Assembly (NCBI GenBank): GCA_017649945.1 | Contig: JAGCFU010000001.1 | Span: 1 to 58,485 of the forward strand | Origin: Bacteroidales bacterium | Lineage (GTDB): Bacteria > Bacteroidota > Bacteroidia > Bacteroidales > F082 | Direction: 5' to 3' | DNA length: 58,485 nt | Shown: positions 8,892 through 16,118 of the stretch, piece after piece | Position numbering within the stretch: position 1 is the first letter of the stretch | Layout of the letters: every line of letters starts with the position of its first letter | Program-made: the position numbers and the translations under genes | The notes under the pieces: generated by a model | Database searches by the model: none | Seen by the model: the letters and a program-made list of their open reading frames with translations, nothing else | Told to the model about the DNA's origin: nothing

Positions 8892-8912
8892 CGCCTTTGT
8901 CAGGCGGTTTTT
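8892..8912 (+). terminator. Rho-independent terminator-like hairpin
   Basis: CGCCT and AGGCG pair around a TTGTC loop and are followed by GTTTTTT. It lies about 180 bases after the nnr gene, so it may end that transcript or a short transcript from within the repeat. Confidence 0.55.
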
Positions 8913-8913
8913 T

Positions 8914-8941
8914 GTTCCTTTTCCCTTGATGGAAAATGAAC
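8914..8941. repeat. Imperfect hairpin within a dispersed Bacteroidetes-like intergenic sequence
   Basis: GTTCCTTTTCC (8914-8924) and GGAAAATGAAC (8931-8941) are inverse copies with one mismatch around CTTGAT. From memory, closely similar sequence (translating as FVPFPLMEKEPK in one frame) recurs between genes in many Bacteroidetes genomes. I cannot check that here. Confidence 0.45.
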
Positions 8942-9091
8942 CGAAAAGATCAAGCGCCATCCGAAGCTCTAACCGCCGTCTGGCGCGGGCCACCGCACCG
9001 CGAAGCGAAGTGGGGCGAAGCCGAGATGGAATTTGCAAAAAATGCACATTGCTTTTTATAAACCTAATAACTCTTTATTTGTAAAAGAAAT

Positions 9092-9158
9092 TTGTGTTTA
9101 ATTTTATTAACAAAACTTGCAGAATTTTGCAAGAAATCTTAAAAAATTTTAACAATAA
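9092..9158. repeat. Dispersed repeat, copy 3, with compensated dyad
   Basis: This is the partner of 8823-8887. Its dyad is CTTGCA (9116-9121) / TGCAAG (9128-9133). The outer dyad base pair has changed on both sides relative to copy 2 (A-T to T-A), so pairing is kept, which suggests that symmetry is functional. Confidence 0.7.
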
Positions 9159-9167
9159 AAAATTTTA

Positions 9168-9199
9168 TTTGGAAATCTGCTTTGTAATATATAATTTTG
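9168..9199 (+). promoter_or_regulatory. Predicted promoter of the defence operon
   Basis: TTTG at 9168-9171 and TAATTTTG at 9192-9199 with a 20-base spacer fit the Bacteroidetes consensus. They lie about 95 bases before the helicase ATG, which has a strong AAGGAG site 7 bases ahead of it (9282-9287), unusual for this phylum. Confidence 0.6.
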
Positions 9200-9293
9200 C
9201 AACGTAAAACAATGATAAATAGAAACAGATGCAATAAATTGTAAGGTTTTATCCTAATGGTAAAGACCCACGTTTTATTTAAGGAGCATCGCG

Positions 9294-12200
9294 ATGGAAC
9301 AACCCAAACAATTTGACAATATCAATAATCGAGTTATCGATGATCTGAAGCAGACATTGAGCAAAGGCTCAAAGGTTTCTATTGCTGCCGCATCGTTTTC
9401 TATTTACGCCTATGAAGCTCTGAAAAAGGAACTTGAAGATGTTGATGAACTGAGGTTTATCTTCACTTCACCTACATTTAATAAAACTGAGATTGGAAAG
9501 AAGGAAAAACGTGAGTTTTTTATTCCGAAACTTAACAGAGAGCGTAATCTTTACGGTTCGGAATATGAAATCCGTCTCAGAAATCAGCTGTCGCAAAAGG
9601 CTATAGCCCGTGAATGTGGTGAGTGGATTCGTAAAAAGGTGCGTTTCAAAACTATTGTAACTGATGGAAATGTATATACTCAAGCTACCATAAGAAATGA
9701 TAATGGCGAGCAGAGTTATATTCCTTTCAATGATTTTACTTCCAGTACGCTTGGTATTGAAAAAGGCGCTGATGTTTGTACTAACATCATTCGACTCAGT
9801 TTTCCGATGACAACTCAGTTTGTGTCGGATTTTAATAAAATGTGGCAGAATCAGGAACAGTTTAAAGATGTGACTGATGCTGTGCTGGAGAATATTGAGA
9901 ATGTTTACCGCGAGAACTCTCCAGAGTTTATCTATTTCGTGACACTCTACAATATTTTCAATGAATTCCTTGAGGATATCTCTGAAGATGTGCTTCCAAA
10001 TGAAGCAACTGGATTTAAGGATAGCCAAATTTGGAATAAGCTTTATGATTTTCAGAAAGATGCAGCACTGGCCATAATAAACAAACTGGAGAAATACAAC
10101 GGCTGCATACTTGCTGACAGTGTCGGTTTGGGAAAGACATTCACGGCACTGGCTGTGATAAAATATTACGAGACGAGAAATAAAAATGTTTTGGTACTTT
10201 GTCCTAAGAAGCTTTGCGACAACTGGATGACGTATCGAAACAACTACATCACAAATCCTATTGCAGCCGACCGTTTGAGCTATACAGTACTTTTCCACTC
10301 TGACCTTTCGCGTGATGGAGGCTCGTCAAACGGTGTTGATTTGGATAAAATAAACTGGGGCAATTTCGACCTTGTGGTGATTGATGAATCGCACAACTTC
10401 CGCAATGGTGGTAAGCTTACCAGAGATGATGAGGATGAAGATCCTCGTGAGAACCGTTATCTCCGCTTGATGAACCAGGTGATTCGTGCAGGAGTGAAAA
10501 CCAAGGTTCTGATGCTTTCAGCTACACCTGTCAACAACCGTTTCAACGATTTGAAGAACCAGCTGCAGCTGGCTTATGAGGGCGAAGCTGAGCGCATCGA
10601 CACTTTACTTAACACGAGTTCATCTATCGATGATATTTTCCGTAATGCGCAGAAAGCCTATAACCATTGGGCAAAACTGCCTAATGCCGAGCGTACTACC
10701 GACAGACTTCTCTCCATGCTGAGCTTTGATTTCTTTGAAGTGCTTGATTCTGTGACAATAGCCCGAAGCCGCAAGCATGTTGAGGCTTATTACAATACTG
10801 AAGCCGTTGGAAAATTCCCGAAAAGGCTTCAGCCGTTATCACGCCGTCCGTCGCTTACCGACCTTCCATCAGCAATAAATTATAATGAGATTTTTGCCCA
10901 GCTGCAAAAGCTTAATCTTGCAATTTACACGCCTTCCGCGTTTATTCTGCCCTCCAAAATCAAGGATTATGCACTTGATACCGAAACTCATGGGTCTGGA
11001 CTAACATTAGTCGGTCGTGAAATGGGTATTCGCCGATTGATGTGCATTTTGATGCTGAAGCGACTGGAAAGCTCCGTCAATTCGTTCCGACTTACTTTGG
11101 GTCGCTTGTTAAAGCTTATTGCAACGACTATAGATAAGATTGACAAGCATGAGATGTTTATCGATGTCGAAGATGTCGAAGGCTATGATTTGGATATCGA
11201 TGATTCGGAAAACGACGCTTTTATCGGCACAAAAAAGAACAAGATTGCTCTTGAAGATATCGACTATATAAGCTGGCGCCAGTATCTTGCAAAAGATAAG
11301 GAAGAACTTGAGCTTACACAGCTGATGCTCAATGATATAACTCCAGAACATGACAGTAAGCTTATCCAGTTAAAAGATGACCTTCGCGAAAAGTTCGCCC
11401 ATCCTATCAATGGCGACAATAAGAAAGTGTTAATCTTTACCGCTTTCTCCGATACAGCTGTTTATCTGTATGATAATCTGGCAAATACTATCAAACAGAA
11501 ATATGGTATGGATGTCGCTTTGGTAACTGGTGACGTGGAAGCTCGAAGCACTCTGAAACTTAAGGAAAGGCTTGACTTTAACAAAGTGCTGACGCTTTTT
11601 TCGCCAATTTCAAAAGAGAAAGCTTCGATATATCCAAATATAAATGAGGAAATTCAGGTGCTTATCGCGACCGACTGTATCTCTGAAGGCCAGAACCTGC
11701 AGGATTGCGACTATTTGATAAACTATGATATTCACTGGAATCCGGTTCGCATTATCCAGCGTTTCGGACGTATTGACCGTATCGGCTCAAAGAATGAGGC
11801 TATCCAACTGGTGAACTATTGGCCTGATATGACGCTTGACGAATACATCGACCTTAAGGGTAGAGTGGAGGCAAGGATGAAAGTTTCGGTGCTGACTTCC
11901 ACGGGAGACGATAATCCTATTTCTCCAGAGGAAAAAGGCGACCTTGAATATCGCAAAGCCCAGCTCAAAAAGCTTCAGGAAGAGGTGGTTGATATTGAGG
12001 AGATGAACAACGGCGTTTCCATCATGGACTTGGGATTAAACGAATTCCGTTTGGATTTGCTGGAGTATATGAAAACCCACGAAGATGTTGAGCATACGCC
12101 ATACGGGCTTCATGCTGTGGTGGAACACAATGAGTTCACCGAGCCGGGTGTGATATATGTGTTGAAAAACCGCAACAAAGGCGTGAATATCGACAAAAAG

Positions 12201-12542
12201 AACAGACTGCACCCATTCTATATTGTTTATGTCCGCAACGATGGTTCTGTCGTCATTAACCATCTGGCACCTAAAGAGTTGCTCGATAAGTTCCGCAGTT
12301 TGTGCAAAGGCAAGAATATGCCGCAAACAACTCTTTGCCATGCTTTCAACAAAGAGACCCGCGACGGGCAGAAAATGACGCAGTACTCGAAGCTGCTGGG
12401 CGATGCTATTGGGAGCATCATCAATGTTAAAGAGGAGAGCGATTTGGATTCATTTCTTGAAGGCGCACAGGGTTCGCTCTTTACCAAAGAAATAACAGGT
12501 CTCGACGATTTCGAGCTTATTTGTTTCCTCGTAGTAAAATAG
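9294..12542 (+). CDS. SNF2-like helicase with N-terminal PLD-like domain
   Basis: A 1082-residue superfamily 2 helicase. The first 210 residues resemble the phospholipase-D-like domain found in front of such helicases, but I see no HKD catalytic motif. The helicase core has Walker A ADSVGLGKT (about 274-282), DESH box VVIDESHNFRN (about 364), motif III MLSATPVNNR, and motifs V/VI VLIATDCISEGQNLQ and QRFGRIDRIGSK (about 800-830). The C-terminal 200 residues are unassigned. Such helicases are known neighbours of type III restriction genes and DUF4391 proteins. The next gene starts 7 bases later. A role as the island's DNA-translocating sensor or effector is inferred. Confidence 0.85.
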   Translation: MEQPKQFDNINNRVIDDLKQTLSKGSKVSIAAASFSIYAYEALKKELEDVDELRFIFTSPTFNKTEIGKKEKREFFIPKLNRERNLYGSEYEIRLRNQLSQKAIARECGEWIRKKVRFKTIVTDGNVYTQATIRNDNGEQSYIPFNDFTSSTLGIEKGADVCTNIIRLSFPMTTQFVSDFNKMWQNQEQFKDVTDAVLENIENVYRENSPEFIYFVTLYNIFNEFLEDISEDVLPNEATGFKDSQIWNKLYDFQKDAALAIINKLEKYNGCILADSVGLGKTFTALAVIKYYETRNKNVLVLCPKKLCDNWMTYRNNYITNPIAADRLSYTVLFHSDLSRDGGSSNGVDLDKINWGNFDLVVIDESHNFRNGGKLTRDDEDEDPRENRYLRLMNQVIRAGVKTKVLMLSATPVNNRFNDLKNQLQLAYEGEAERIDTLLNTSSSIDDIFRNAQKAYNHWAKLPNAERTTDRLLSMLSFDFFEVLDSVTIARSRKHVEAYYNTEAVGKFPKRLQPLSRRPSLTDLPSAINYNEIFAQLQKLNLAIYTPSAFILPSKIKDYALDTETHGSGLTLVGREMGIRRLMCILMLKRLESSVNSFRLTLGRLLKLIATTIDKIDKHEMFIDVEDVEGYDLDIDDSENDAFIGTKKNKIALEDIDYISWRQYLAKDKEELELTQLMLNDITPEHDSKLIQLKDDLREKFAHPINGDNKKVLIFTAFSDTAVYLYDNLANTIKQKYGMDVALVTGDVEARSTLKLKERLDFNKVLTLFSPISKEKASIYPNINEEIQVLIATDCISEGQNLQDCDYLINYDIHWNPVRIIQRFGRIDRIGSKNEAIQLVNYWPDMTLDEYIDLKGRVEARMKVSVLTSTGDDNPISPEEKGDLEYRKAQLKKLQEEVVDIEEMNNGVSIMDLGLNEFRLDLLEYMKTHEDVEHTPYGLHAVVEHNEFTEPGVIYVLKNRNKGVNIDKKNRLHPFYIVYVRNDGSVVINHLAPKELLDKFRSLCKGKNMPQTTLCHAFNKETRDGQKMTQYSKLLGDAIGSIINVKEESDLDSFLEGAQGSLFTKEITGLDDFELICFLVVK

Positions 12543-12549
12543 ACTGCCT

Positions 12550-13152
12550 ATGCTGGGACTTCCGAAATCTACCGAACTGTCACAAGCCCTTCCCAAGGCT
12601 CGCATCTATGCGAAGTTTGAACTGCATTCAACGCAAAAAGACCGCTTCGATGAGGATGTTTCGAGAATGACAATTGTGAATGTTATTTCGGAGCGCACAG
12701 TGCCGGCACTTCATGCAGGTGAAAAGGTTGAGTCGATATACGTGCTTGAGGTGCAGCTCAAAAAGAAAGACTACGACCTGAAAAACATACAGCTGCTGTC
12801 GAAACTGATACCTCAGAAATTGTTGTTTCTGTTGAGATATAATGATGAGACGCAGCTCGCCATATTCCACACCAAACTTTTGATGAGCGACTGGGGTGCG
12901 GAACCAGAGATAACGGTATCAGGCTTGGATTTGGATGAAGTGTGGGACAACATAGTAAAAACAGTTGGCACTATCGAAGTTGAGGAAGGCAACACTCTCG
13001 TTGAGCAGATTGCCATTGATGACGACAGAGCCAAACTCAAACGCCAGATAGAGCAGCTTGAAGAGAAAGCTAGAAAAGAAAAACAGCCCAGAAGGAAGTA
13101 TGAAATATATTTGGAAATTATAAAATTGAAAGAATTTTTACAAAATTCGTAG
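12550..13152 (+). CDS. DUF4391-family protein
   Basis: A 200-residue protein opening with the family-typical LGLPKSTELSQALPKARIYAKF. The central region (about 60-120) has alternating strands with IYVLEVQLKKKDYD and LLFLLRYNDETQLAIFHTKLL, and the C-terminal 40 residues form a charged coil (KRQIEQLEEKARKEK). Its biochemical function is unknown. DUF4391 proteins are recurrent companions of helicase and type III methyltransferase genes, exactly as here. The 7-base gap to the helicase indicates one transcript and probably a shared complex. The last 25 codons become AT-rich, in step with the following inserted module. Confidence 0.75.
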   Translation: MLGLPKSTELSQALPKARIYAKFELHSTQKDRFDEDVSRMTIVNVISERTVPALHAGEKVESIYVLEVQLKKKDYDLKNIQLLSKLIPQKLLFLLRYNDETQLAIFHTKLLMSDWGAEPEITVSGLDLDEVWDNIVKTVGTIEVEEGNTLVEQIAIDDDRAKLKRQIEQLEEKARKEKQPRRKYEIYLEIIKLKEFLQNS

Positions 13153-13178
13153 TTTTTTTACAAAAATCGACAAAATAT

Positions 13179-13210
13179 TTTGAATTGAATCAAATTTTGT
13201 ATTATTTTTG
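13179..13210 (+). promoter_or_regulatory. Internal promoter before the ATPase/RloB pair
   Basis: TTTG (13179-13182) and TATTTTTG (13203-13210) with a 20-base spacer sit in the 80-base gap after DUF4391. The 12-base palindrome CAAAATATTTTG (13171-13182) overlaps the -33 box and could be an operator. Confidence 0.65.
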
Positions 13211-13232
13211 CAAAAAATAAAATGTTAAAAAT

Positions 13233-14453
13233 ATGATTAGAGAATTTTGGGTCGAGAACTTCCTGTCAATTAAGGAACGGCAAACGTTGAACTTTGAAAC
13301 CAAATCAAACGAAGACGAATGGGCATCGGTTGATTTTGGAGGAGGAAAACGCATAAATAAGCTTGCTATTTTTTATGGAGCAAACGCATCTGGAAAGTCT
13401 AACATTCTTAAGGCTCTTGTTAATGTGTTTGAAATATTGTTTTATCCATTTAATAATAAATCAGAAAAGGTAAATTCGAAACGACCTTTTGTATTATGTG
13501 CTGATAAACCAACCCAAATGCATATTTCATTCTATGCCAACCATATCCGTTATGATTATAAAGTCTCTTATACATCAGAACATATTATTCAGGAAGTTTT
13601 GGAATGGTTCCCTAACGGTTCAAAATCGCTTTTCTATGAAAGAAATTTCATATCTGAAGACTCACAGGCAGCCATTAAATTTGGTCAAAGCTTGGGATTG
13701 TCAGCCAAGACAAAAGACATTTTCCTTCAAAACACATTTAATAATCACTCTGTGTTATCCTGTTTCGGCAAAAAATCATTTGAGGCTGATGCCAAGCCAA
13801 TTGCCAATTTGTATAATTGGATAGCTCGTTACATTCATCGACTGGATAATCCAGATTTCTCTCTTGATGATTTGCTTAAACAGGTGTTGGAGAATGAAAA
13901 CACAAAAAGATTTTTCATTCAAATGTTAGGAAAAGCTGATTTTAACATTGTTGACTTTCATGCTCATACTGCAAACGAGAATGATGAACAAACCAAAATA
14001 TTTTTTGACTGCAAAGCAGGAGATGCAATTTTTAGTCTAGGTTTGGACGAACAATCTCAGGGAACCAAGAAGTTTTTAAGCAACCTGTCAACGCTTTACT
14101 ATGCGATTTCAAATCATCATATTTATTTCATTGACGAAATAGACTCTGAATTACATGATGATTTGCTACTATATTTCTTGAACGTTTTTTTGATGAATTC
14201 AAAAGAATCGCAATTGATATTTACAAGCCAGGAGACCTCTTTGCTGAATGAAGATTTATTGAACACCCATCGTGATTTTGTCTTTTTTGCCGAGAAAAAC
14301 CGCGACGGTGCATATTCCGAATATACCCGTGCTGATGAATTTAGGCTTCACAAAAACCTTTCTTTATACAAATCGTATAGAAACGGCAGATTGGGAGCAA
14401 TTCCACAATTAGGTTCACCTTTATTATATTTGAAGAATGATGAAAAAGATTAA
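13233..14453 (+). CDS. AAA/ABC-type ATPase, RloA-like
   Basis: A 406-residue ATPase of the AAA_15/AAA_21 type seen in OLD, Gabija, PARIS and RloAB defence systems. It opens with IREFWVENFLSIKERQTLNF, followed by Walker A GANASGKS (residues 49-56), a signature-like QSQGTKKF (about 275), Walker B IYFIDEIDSELHDD (about 300-313), and a downstream FTSQETSLL switch region (about 330). Such proteins dimerise and gate a partner nuclease. The partner is the next gene, which starts inside this one (17-base overlap). An own promoter lies upstream. Assignment to RloA rather than another ATPase of this clan rests on the RloB partner. Confidence 0.8.
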   Translation: MIREFWVENFLSIKERQTLNFETKSNEDEWASVDFGGGKRINKLAIFYGANASGKSNILKALVNVFEILFYPFNNKSEKVNSKRPFVLCADKPTQMHISFYANHIRYDYKVSYTSEHIIQEVLEWFPNGSKSLFYERNFISEDSQAAIKFGQSLGLSAKTKDIFLQNTFNNHSVLSCFGKKSFEADAKPIANLYNWIARYIHRLDNPDFSLDDLLKQVLENENTKRFFIQMLGKADFNIVDFHAHTANENDEQTKIFFDCKAGDAIFSLGLDEQSQGTKKFLSNLSTLYYAISNHHIYFIDEIDSELHDDLLLYFLNVFLMNSKESQLIFTSQETSLLNEDLLNTHRDFVFFAEKNRDGAYSEYTRADEFRLHKNLSLYKSYRNGRLGAIPQLGSPLLYLKNDEKD

Positions 14454-15051
14454 GGATTCGATTATAGTAATTGGAGAATCAATTACGGAATACTATTATT
14501 TCAATTCGTTGAAAGATAAGTATAGGCAGCTTAATATCAAGCCTACATATCCAAAACATTCTACTGGACTGGATTATCTTGAACAGGAAATTGATAAAGC
14601 AGTAGATGCCGGCTATTCGTTGATTATCTGTGTCGTTGATATGGATAATAAAAAGAAAGGCAAGGAAAAACAAGAATATGAAAGTTTCAAACGGCGCATG
14701 GAAGGCGTTCAAACAATTAAGAAGTCCGATTTAAAATATGAGATTCGATTCATTGAGAATGAGCGTTGTTTGGAGGTGTTCTTCCTGTTTTATTTTGCCT
14801 ATACTTCTCGCTGCTTCCAAAACCAGCCTGAATTAATAGAGCAGTTGAATAAGAACTGCTATTATGAAAAAACTGAAAAGTTTTTCAGGACACATCCGCT
14901 TCATCAGTATTTTGAGGGAACTGGCGGCGACTTCAAGAAGGCATTGCGCAATGCAGCCAAATCAATGAAAGAAAAAGAGGAAACAGGAAGAGATTATACA
15001 TACTCTCAAATGGCAGAGCTGTTTGAGGCATTAGGAATTAAAGCAGAATAA
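14437..15051 (+). CDS. RloB-like TOPRIM protein
   Basis: A 204-residue protein of the RloB type. It opens with KDSIIVIGESITEYYYF, where Glu14 in GES matches the TOPRIM glutamate. The acidic strand IICVVDMDN (about 64-72) supplies the second metal site, and NERCLEVFFLFYF (about 108-120) is the typical RloB segment. TOPRIM partners of AAA ATPases act as nucleases in OLD, Gabija and PARIS, so nuclease activity released on phage sensing is plausible but not shown for RloB. rloA/rloB were first named as genes linked to type I restriction loci; here the pair sits inside a type III locus. Confidence 0.75.
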   Translation: MMKKIKDSIIVIGESITEYYYFNSLKDKYRQLNIKPTYPKHSTGLDYLEQEIDKAVDAGYSLIICVVDMDNKKKGKEKQEYESFKRRMEGVQTIKKSDLKYEIRFIENERCLEVFFLFYFAYTSRCFQNQPELIEQLNKNCYYEKTEKFFRTHPLHQYFEGTGGDFKKALRNAAKSMKEKEETGRDYTYSQMAELFEALGIKAE

Positions 15052-15068
15052 TAATACCAACAAAGTAA

Positions 15069-15710
15069 ATGAACAAAACAAAGTCTAGAAATACAGTAAT
15101 AATTACTATTTGCATTGCCTCGGCACTGATTTGCATAGCACTGACATTTTGGGGTAATTGGAAAAACAATGGTGTATTGACAACTGATGCTTTTATTGGT
15201 GTGATGGCAACATTTATTGGAATATGCGCAACTATCATTGTTGGTGTACAAATTGTCAATCACCTTGAAATACGAAATATACGAAAAAGCATAACAGCTA
15301 TTGAAGAAGAAAGAAATAGTTTGAATTATGAGAAGGAAGCCTTCTCCGTAGAGATGTATAATACCCGATTAAGTATAGGCAATGCATTGGCTTTACTGGC
15401 TCTTACAGCTCAAAAGAATAATGATTTTAACATAGAATTCACTTCATGGGTACATTCCATTATCATTGATGATTGGAACTCAATGAAAGGTTCTGCCTTG
15501 TTAAATCGTTATAAAAGGTTAATTGAATTGTCTAATATCCTTGTTCCTGTTTCTGATAAAGTCTTTTTAGAAGAAGCATATAAAGCACTGTCAGTTATAG
15601 TGGTGCCAAAAGAAATAGAACATTACAATGAAATTATGTCATTGCATTATAAACTATTGACTGATATTAAAAAGAGTATCCAAACGACACCAAACAGTAA
15701 CGATAATTAG
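15069..15710 (+). CDS. Two-TM coiled-coil protein of unknown function
   Basis: A 213-residue membrane protein. Hydrophobic segments at about residues 9-28 and 41-63 would form a hairpin, followed by a coiled coil (about 70-100) and a helical cytoplasmic tail. I do not recognise the family. It starts 17 bases after the RloB-like gene and ends 20 bases before the trypco2-like gene. Two-TM proteins with soluble helical tails are common as membrane effectors in bacterial conflict systems, which is the best guess here. Base composition is strongly AT-rich compared with the restriction genes, suggesting separate acquisition. Confidence 0.65.
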   Translation: MNKTKSRNTVIITICIASALICIALTFWGNWKNNGVLTTDAFIGVMATFIGICATIIVGVQIVNHLEIRNIRKSITAIEEERNSLNYEKEAFSVEMYNTRLSIGNALALLALTAQKNNDFNIEFTSWVHSIIIDDWNSMKGSALLNRYKRLIELSNILVPVSDKVFLEEAYKALSVIVVPKEIEHYNEIMSLHYKLLTDIKKSIQTTPNSNDN

Positions 15711-15730
15711 TAACAAATATATATCTGATT

Positions 15731-16063
15731 ATGGACTTAAAAGAATTCACGAAAGAGACTCTTGTACAAATTGTACACGGTGTTGAAGAAGCTAATAATG
15801 AATTATCGGAAAAACATGCACATGTTACATCTCATGCGATGAAGAATTCTGCTGGAGGGGTTTTGCTTGATGATAGATATACTAATGCGATTGAAGTTGA
15901 ATTTGATGTCGCTGTAACTGCTACAGAAACAGATGGTACAAAAGGTGGTGGAGGAATTAGAGTCGCCCAGATATTATTTGGTGGAATAGAGGCAAGTAAT
16001 AGCACAGAAAATCAATCTATAAGTCGGGTTAAATTTTCTATCCCATTGGTTTTGGAAAAATAG
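15731..16063 (+). CDS. Trypco2-like domain protein
   Basis: A 110-residue single-domain protein. It has an N-terminal helix (LKEFTKETLVQIVHGVEEAN), then strands centred on VEFDVAVTATE, a glycine-rich GIRVAQILFGG, and a closing strand SRVKFSIPLVL. This layout resembles the trypco2 domain (trypsin-co-occurring domain 2), described by comparative genomics as part of NTP-dependent conflict systems. No trypsin-like protease is nearby. The neighbour is a two-TM coiled-coil gene, so the two may form an effector and control pair. The family call is from memory of the pattern and is moderate only. Confidence 0.5.
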   Translation: MDLKEFTKETLVQIVHGVEEANNELSEKHAHVTSHAMKNSAGGVLLDDRYTNAIEVEFDVAVTATETDGTKGGGGIRVAQILFGGIEASNSTENQSISRVKFSIPLVLEK

Positions 16064-16118
16064 AAGATTATTTCGATACATTTATATAACACGAATTTTG
16101 TATACAACAAATAAAAGC

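Larger units (their letters stand above)
8710..9167. other. Non-coding stretch before the defence island
   Basis: No convincing gene is seen here. The stretch is AT-rich apart from a GC-rich patch at about 8960-9030. It holds two diverged copies of a repeat (8823-8887 and 9092-9158), a terminator-like hairpin (8892-8912), and an imperfect hairpin at 8914-8941. A 91-codon open frame at 8809-9084 crosses all of these and has no recognisable protein character, so I read it as non-coding. This is where one would look for the integration boundary of the island. Confidence 0.6.

Noticed and set aside
8809-9084. A 91-codon open frame in the gap before the defence island
   Set aside because: It spans two repeat elements, a terminator-like hairpin and another hairpin, has no ribosome site, and its peptide reads as translated repeat rather than protein.
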